A program made the translations under genes and the position numbers. The notes under the pieces were generated by a model, which was given only the letters and a program-made list of their open reading frames with translations, searched no databases and had not been told where the DNA came from. DNA of 9,863 nucleotides from Pseudomonadota bacterium (GTDB taxonomy: Bacteria > Pseudomonadota > Gammaproteobacteria > Burkholderiales > Burkholderiaceae_B): positions 1 through 9,863 of the forward strand of contig JAEWEH010000357.1 of NCBI GenBank assembly GCA_023389535.1, given 5' to 3'. Positions within the stretch are counted from its first letter, which is position 1. Each line of letters opens with the position of its first letter. Positions 6,752 to 9,863 of the stretch are shown here, in pieces.

Positions 6752-7460
6752 GTAACCCGAAGATGAGCGGAACCAGCAAGGCCGTCAGTATGCCGTTCAA
6801 GCCCATGCCCAGGGCCGCGAACGCAATGGCGGTTTCCCCCCACTGAAAGGCCCGGCCCACGCCAATGGCATGTGCGCTCAAGCCCAAGGAAAAGCCCTGA
6901 ACGGCGGGGTCCCGTATACCGAGGAATTTGAATACGGCGCCAGCCATGATGGCGCCCGACACACCGGTGATGGCCACAGCCACTGTAGTCAGCGCAGGCA
7001 GGCCACCTGCCAAAGCGGCTACTTCCATGGCGATGGGCATGGTTGCCGACTTGGGTGCGAGAGATATTCGAGTCTGCAAAGTGGCTCCGAGCACCCATGC
7101 TATGCCGATGGCTGAAACTATTGCGGCTGCTGAACCGGCCAATAGCGCGACCAACAAGGGCACAAGCATTTGCCTCAGGCGATGCAGCTGATCGTACAGG
7201 GGTATGGCAAGCGCAACCGTGGCGGGACCGATCAGAAACTGCAGCAGCCAGGTATGCCGCCGATAGGTCGGGTATGGCGTATCGCTTAGCCACAGTACGG
7301 CAATAATCATGATGACTGCCGTAAATACCGGCAGGAGCAAAGGATGGTTGCGGCCACGGCGGTAGAGCGCCATCGCAAGCAGATAGGCGCTTAATGTAAA
7401 GCCGAGCCACAGTAGCGGCGTATCGGCCAAATATGCCCAAGAGGCCTCAAGCGCGCTCAC
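6738..7460 (-). CDS. lrgB: LrgB/CidB family membrane protein
   Basis: 240 residues with about seven hydrophobic segments; inner-membrane protein. The family signature is unmistakable: LAPKSATMPIAMEVAA, GVSGAIMAGAVFKFLGI, and GLSAHAIGVGRAFQWGETAIAFAALGMGLNGILTALLVPLIFG near the C-terminus. LrgAB/CidAB pairs were first described in Staphylococcus as modulators of murein hydrolase activity and lysis; later work links homologues to pyruvate or other small organic acid transport, and the plant plastid homologue transports glycolate/glycerate. The start is a GTG at 7460 overlapping the lrgA stop in GTGA (7460-7457), a classic coupled arrangement. The same frame stays open upstream through lrgA to 8141, but that part has no family similarity and is a shadow. 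No LysR-type regulator gene, a common neighbour of such pairs, is visible. Confidence 0.93.
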   Translation of the reverse strand: MSALEASWAYLADTPLLWLGFTLSAYLLAMALYRRGRNHPLLLPVFTAVIMIIAVLWLSDTPYPTYRRHTWLLQFLIGPATVALAIPLYDQLHRLRQMLVPLLVALLAGSAAAIVSAIGIAWVLGATLQTRISLAPKSATMPIAMEVAALAGGLPALTTVAVAITGVSGAIMAGAVFKFLGIRDPAVQGFSLGLSAHAIGVGRAFQWGETAIAFAALGMGLNGILTALLVPLIFGLLALF

Positions 7461-7816
7461 GCCTCGGCTCTCTTGGCGCGTTTGAGCATCCAACGCAACG
7501 TGCAGGCAGTGACTGCCAGGCTGAATGCGGCGCCCCCTACGCAAGCCAGCAGAAATGCCGGCCACTCCCATCCCAACGGTCCGAACAGCACCATGATGCC
7601 CGCTATGGCAGGGATGAACAGCAGCATCATATGGGCCAGCATATGGCGGCAGACAAGGCGCAAGGCATTGGGGATACGCCCCAGAACCATCAGGGCGCCC
7701 AATAGAAGCAGCATGCCCACCAAAGGGCTGGGCAGGGGCAGGCCCGCAAAGCGGACAAGCAATTCTCCCAGTAGCTGCATGGCGAAAAGTGCTGCAATAG
7801 CAACGAGAACAGGCAT
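7457..7816 (-). CDS. lrgA: LrgA/CidA family holin-like membrane protein
   Basis: 119 residues with four hydrophobic segments (about 3-21, 28-48, 60-82, 87-108), the usual size and topology of CidA/LrgA. Recognisable family text is MQLLGELLVRFAGLPLPSPLVGMLLLL and FIPAIAGIM. It is the small partner of LrgB. The frame is open to an ATG at 7891, but the ATG at 7816 puts the first membrane helix at the N-terminus as in relatives and has GGAG nine bases upstream. The roughly 180 bases between it and the DMT gene hold several palindromes but no terminator with a T-tract, so readthrough from the DMT gene is possible. The C-terminus is short and basic (LKRAKRAEA). Confidence 0.88.
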   Translation of the reverse strand: MPVLVAIAALFAMQLLGELLVRFAGLPLPSPLVGMLLLLGALMVLGRIPNALRLVCRHMLAHMMLLFIPAIAGIMVLFGPLGWEWPAFLLACVGGAAFSLAVTACTLRWMLKRAKRAEA

Positions 7817-7925
7817 AAGAGGCAGCTCCAGCGTCGTAACCCGGCCAGCGGTGGCCTGGCCGAAGGTAGGCGACAGATGCCTGTCCGGCAAAACGCCTGA
7901 CGTCCCATGGCATCGCGCCCGATAG

Positions 7926-7949
7926 TGTATACAGGTTGCAAGACCTTGC
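7926..7949. promoter_or_regulatory. Paired palindromes in the lrgA leader (candidate operator)
   Basis: TGTATACA (7926-7933) and GCAAGACCTTGC (7938-7949) are two adjacent perfect palindromic elements about 110-135 bases upstream of the lrgA ATG. The minus-strand TATACA could serve as a -10 element, but no good -35 lies at 17 bases. TGTATACA resembles the core of some GntR-family operators; this is only resemblance. Confidence 0.3.
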
Positions 7950-7974
7950 GCGGATTAGCCTGTGGTGATCGCCT

Positions 7975-7997
7975 GCCGCGGCTTGGGATCCCGCGGC
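7975..7997. repeat. GC-rich inverted repeat directly after the DMT transporter gene
   Basis: GCCGCGG (7975-7981) and CCGCGGC (7991-7997) form a perfect seven-base-pair stem with a nine-base loop, starting two bases after the DMT gene stop codon on the minus strand. No T-tract follows, so it is not a standard intrinsic terminator. It may protect the mRNA 3' end or assist Rho-dependent termination. Confidence 0.45.
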
Positions 7998-7998
7998 G

Positions 7999-8898
7999 TC
8001 AACTAAGGCGTGGCGTACGCCGACCCGGAACCCATCCTTGCTGCATGGCCGCCGCGGCCAGAAGAATCGCAGCCACTCCACACCATTGAAGCCAGTTGAG
8101 CCGTTGCCCAAACGCCACCCAGTCCACCAGGATCGCCACAATGGGATAGATGAAAGACAAGGCTCCCGTCAGGGCGGTAGGCAGTTTCTGTATGGCGCCA
8201 TAAAGCAGTACATACATGAAGCCTGTATGCACCACACCCAGCGTCAGCACAGCCATCCAGGCGGAAACGGCTTGCTGCGGCAAGTCGCCCATGTGCGCGA
8301 AGGGAGCCAGCATGATGACGCCCGCGGACACTTGCACCAGTGCGATCAAATGGGGCGGCGTGCCGGCAAGCCGCTTTACGAGCAACGCGGCGACCGCATA
8401 CAGGAAGGCGGCGCCCAGGGCCAGGCCAATACCCGGCAAATATGCTCGAGGGTCGCCGTATGATGGTGCGCTGTGATGGCTGACGATGGCCAGCATGCCC
8501 AGGAATGCCAGGCCCAGCCACAGTATTTTATCCAGAGTAATGCGCTCGCGTAGGAAAAGCGCGCCCAGCCCCACCAGCATGAACGGCTGCGTGTTGTATA
8601 CCGCGGTGGCAATGCCGATAGACGCCCGCGAGTAAGCAGCGAACAGCAATACCCAATTGCCGACGATTGCCATCCCGCTGAGCATGGCCCAGGCGAGACT
8701 GCTGGGCTTGAGCCAATGCGGGCGCAAAAGCCCCATGAATCCACATATCAGCAGCAAGGTGGCTGCGCCAATGGCGCAGCGCCAGAAAACGACATCCAGC
8801 ACCGCCTGGCCCGATACCAGCACAAACCACCCTATGGTGCCCGATATCGCCATGGCGCCCGCCATTTCCAGGGAACCGCGCCTGATCTGATTTTCCAT
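7999..8898 (-). CDS. EamA/DMT-superfamily transporter
   Basis: 299 residues with about ten hydrophobic segments in two repeated halves (about 10-138 and 155-290), the architecture of ten-helix EamA (drug/metabolite transporter) permeases. Landmarks include FWRCAIGAATLLLIC, GNWVLLFAAYSRASIGIATAVYNTQPFMLVGLGALFLRERI in the first half, and YVLLYGAIQKLPTALTGALSFIYPIVAILVDWVAFGQRL in the second. The first half resembles the YdcZ/RhtA-like amino-acid and metabolite exporters only in general; no substrate can be named. The ATG at 8898 has GGAG seven bases upstream. Inner membrane. The preceding sodC gene ends in a terminator, so this gene probably has its own promoter; it may run on into lrgAB. Confidence 0.9.
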   Translation of the reverse strand: MENQIRRGSLEMAGAMAISGTIGWFVLVSGQAVLDVVFWRCAIGAATLLLICGFMGLLRPHWLKPSSLAWAMLSGMAIVGNWVLLFAAYSRASIGIATAVYNTQPFMLVGLGALFLRERITLDKILWLGLAFLGMLAIVSHHSAPSYGDPRAYLPGIGLALGAAFLYAVAALLVKRLAGTPPHLIALVQVSAGVIMLAPFAHMGDLPQQAVSAWMAVLTLGVVHTGFMYVLLYGAIQKLPTALTGALSFIYPIVAILVDWVAFGQRLNWLQWCGVAAILLAAAAMQQGWVPGRRTPRLS

Positions 8899-8922
8899 CT
8901 ATAGACTCCGCAATCCATCACG

Positions 8923-8938
8923 GGCGCAAGTGTGCGCC
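8923..8938. repeat. Perfect hairpin GGCGCA-AGTG-TGCGCC in the leader of the DMT transporter gene
   Basis: Six-base arms with a four-base loop, 24 bases upstream of the ATG at 8898 on the minus strand and just before its Shine-Dalgarno. Its position in the presumed 5' leader fits an operator or an RNA hairpin. On the plus strand it is followed only by TTCTT, not a full T-tract. Confidence 0.45.
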
Positions 8939-8962
8939 TTCTTGCGACGATCATCCATGGAA

Positions 8963-8968
8963 AATATA
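8963..8968 (-). promoter_or_regulatory. Possible -10 element for the DMT transporter gene
   Basis: TATATT on the minus strand matches TATAAT at five of six positions, about 65 bases before the ATG. No convincing -35 is seen 16-18 bases upstream, where the sodC terminator stem lies. It overlaps the A/T-rich region of that terminator, so the match may be compositional. Confidence 0.25.
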
Positions 8969-9002
8969 AAGCAAAAGAAAAGGACGCCGCATCTTAGCGC
9001 CC
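8966..9002 (-). terminator. Intrinsic terminator of sodC
   Basis: On the minus strand GGGCGC (9002-8997) pairs with GCGTCC (8987-8982), one G.T included, with a nine-base loop, followed at once by TTTTCTTTTGCTTTAT. A competing hairpin, GCGCC-CCAG-GGCGC, lies just upstream and shares the GGGCGC arm. The long T-rich tail 12 bases after the sodC stop makes this the best terminator in the window. Confidence 0.65.
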
Positions 9003-9014
9003 TGGGGCGCAGCG

Positions 9015-9608
9015 CTATTTCTTGATGATGCCGCAGGCAAGCCGCCCTGCCCCGCCGCCCAAAGGCGCTGGATGATCGGCATGATTGTCCCCGCCTTCAT
9101 GCACCATCAGCGCACGGCCTGCCACTTGGTCCAGCTTGGTGAAGCGTGGCGCCAGCACCGGATTGACTGATTTACCCTGCCCATCGACATACAGCGCGGG
9201 CAAGTCGCCCAGGTGGCCGTCACCCCAAGGGAAACCGTGCTTGCCGGTTTTCTCGGGATCCAAGTGCCCGCCCGCTGCTTGCGCGGCGACCATCTTGCCA
9301 TCTTTCTCGGCGGCATCGCAACTGGGTTGTTCATGCACATGGAATCCATGAATGCCGGGGGGCAGCCCCTGCAGATTGGGCGTGAACACCAGGCCGTACT
9401 GGGACTCGGATATGCTTACCGAGCCCACGCTCTGGCCCACGCCCTTGGCATCGACCTGATGCATATCGACGGTGATATCCGCATGCGCCACCGCAATTCC
9501 ACCCGCAGCCATGACCGTCAGGCCCATCAATGCCCCCCGCATCCGGACCATGACGCCCACCGACATGCGCATCTTGTTCCGCCCGCTTTTTACTGTGCCA
9601 TCGTTCAT
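9015..9608 (-). CDS. sodC: Periplasmic Cu,Zn superoxide dismutase
   Basis: 197 residues; converts superoxide to oxygen and hydrogen peroxide in the periplasm. All metal ligands are visible: H90 and H92 in [10 protein letters not shown] and H170 in LMVHEGGDN (copper), H115 in GGHLDP (bridging), and H124, H132 and D135 in [15 protein letters not shown] (zinc). C97 and C192 can form the conserved disulfide. The end, [16 protein letters not shown], is typical of bacterial SodC. Residues 1-43 form a signal peptide with a long basic start ([15 protein letters not shown]), a hydrophobic core and an AHA|D cleavage site; bacterial SodC leaders are usually about 20 residues. An internal ATG at residue 13 would give a more usual leader. 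The ATG at 9608 is chosen because GGGAGGA lies just upstream. The frame stays open to 9812 but that part has no SodC character. Divergent from a probable exported-protein gene. Confidence 0.96.
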   Translation of the reverse strand: MNDGTVKSGRNKMRMSVGVMVRMRGALMGLTVMAAGGIAVAHADITVDMHQVDAKGVGQSVGSVSISESQYGLVFTPNLQGLPPGIHGFHVHEQPSCDAAEKDGKMVAAQAAGGHLDPEKTGKHGFPWGDGHLGDLPALYVDGQGKSVNPVLAPRFTKLDQVAGRALMVHEGGDNHADHPAPLGGGAGRLACGIIKK

Positions 9609-9612
9609 ACTT

Positions 9613-9619
9613 TCCTCCC
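9613..9619 (-). promoter_or_regulatory. Strong Shine-Dalgarno of sodC
   Basis: GGGAGGA on the minus strand, with GGAGG five bases before the ATG at 9608. It decides between this start, the internal ATG at residue 13 and the upstream open frame. Confidence 0.75.
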
Positions 9620-9749
9620 AGGATCCAATAGATAATGTGCTCTGGCAGCCCCGACCGCTCTTCGGGCGACCGGGCTTCCCGCCAGCAAAGGCTGTGCCGC
9701 GACCAAAGGCGACGCCTCTGCGAACCGTGGTTTCTGATACAGTGCCTAT

Positions 9750-9765
9750 CCGGAAGGCGTTCCGG
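9750..9765. repeat. Perfect inverted repeat CCGGAA-GGCG-TTCCGG in the sodC divergent region
   Basis: Six-base arms with a four-base spacer, about 140 bases upstream of sodC and 62 bases upstream of the divergent partial gene. It is placed where an operator for either gene could lie. The rest of the 219-base gap shows no clear promoter hexamer pair that I can support. Confidence 0.45.
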
Positions 9766-9827
9766 GGGTATTGGGGCGCCATGAATGCTGGAGGCATATG
9801 GCAAGCAGCCATGACATACAGGGAAAA

Positions 9828-9863
9828 ATGAAACGCTGGCGGGTAGCGGCGAGCCTGCTTGCC
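9828..9863 (+). CDS. Start of a probable exported protein (first 12 codons only)
   Basis: An ATG preceded by AGGGA three bases upstream opens [12 protein letters not shown], a basic N-terminus followed by a hydrophobic run, which is how a signal peptide or N-terminal membrane anchor begins. The frame is open to the window edge. Nothing more can be said about its identity. The gene is divergent from sodC and could share its regulatory region. Confidence 0.5.
   Translation, partial: MKRWRVAASLLA

Noticed and set aside
6685..7440. A 251-codon minus-strand frame overlapping lrgB
   Set aside because: Shadow of lrgB in another frame; composition rich in Arg, His, Ser and Gly without hydrophobic pattern or domain.
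7461..8141. The upstream 227 codons of the long frame that ends in lrgB, which could suggest a larger fusion protein
   Set aside because: This part runs through lrgA and the end of the DMT gene in another frame and has no family similarity. LrgB similarity begins at the GTG at 7460, exactly where coupled translation from lrgA is expected.
9609..9812. N-terminal extension of sodC by 68 codons
   Set aside because: The extension has no SodC or signal-peptide character, and the GGGAGGA site fixes the start at 9608.
1..9863. Search for a defence island, mobile element, CRISPR array, tRNA or toxin-antitoxin pair
   Set aside because: All long conserved frames are assigned to well-known families, no tandem repeat array or transposase motif is seen, and gaps between genes are all shorter than about 220 bases.

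Overview
The window looks like an ordinary chromosomal segment of a moderately high-GC betaproteobacterium, most likely of the Alcaligenaceae (Bordetella / Achromobacter / Pusillimonas type). This rests on base composition, codon use and the style of the encoded proteins; no rRNA or other taxonomic marker is present. I see no insertion sequence, integrase, phage gene, tRNA, CRISPR array or plasmid function, and no stretch longer than about 220 bases without a gene.

Layout from left to right. (1) Positions 1-2495 hold a minus-strand row: the bifunctional NAD(P)HX repair enzyme (nnr), a HAD-family phosphatase of unknown substrate, and the 5' end of tadA (tRNA adenosine deaminase), whose probable GTG start overlaps the end of the HAD gene. 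(2) Positions 2603-4357 run on the plus strand, divergent from nnr: a two-gene ABC-2 exporter resembling E. coli YadG/YadH. (3) yajQ (4362-4844, minus) converges on the permease with only 4 bases between stop codons. (4) A fatty-acyl-CoA synthetase (4975-6636, minus) has its own strong ribosome binding site. (5) lrgA and lrgB (7816 down to 6738, minus) overlap in a GTGA junction and end in a hairpin plus T-tract. (6) An EamA/DMT-family membrane transporter (7999-8898, minus). (7) A periplasmic Cu,Zn superoxide dismutase, sodC (9015-9608, minus), has an extended signal peptide and a good intrinsic terminator. (8) The first 12 codons of a probable exported protein (9828-9863, plus) diverge from sodC and run off the window.

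The genes do not form one pathway. They cover metabolite repair, tRNA editing, export, fatty-acid activation, LrgAB membrane functions, small-molecule transport and oxidative-stress defence. Most are separated by terminator-like hairpins and probably form separate transcription units. The likely co-expressed groups are HAD-tadA (perhaps with nnr), yadG-yadH and lrgA-lrgB.

I did not find a convincing undescribed system. The observations worth a second look are small: the HAD-tadA overlap, a terminator-like hairpin for yadGH lying inside the antisense 3' end of yajQ, and several perfect inverted repeats in the leaders of yajQ, lrgA, the DMT transporter and sodC. Much of the opposite strand is open because of the GC-rich codon use, including a 524-codon frame antisense to the acyl-CoA synthetase. 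I judge these frames to be non-coding.
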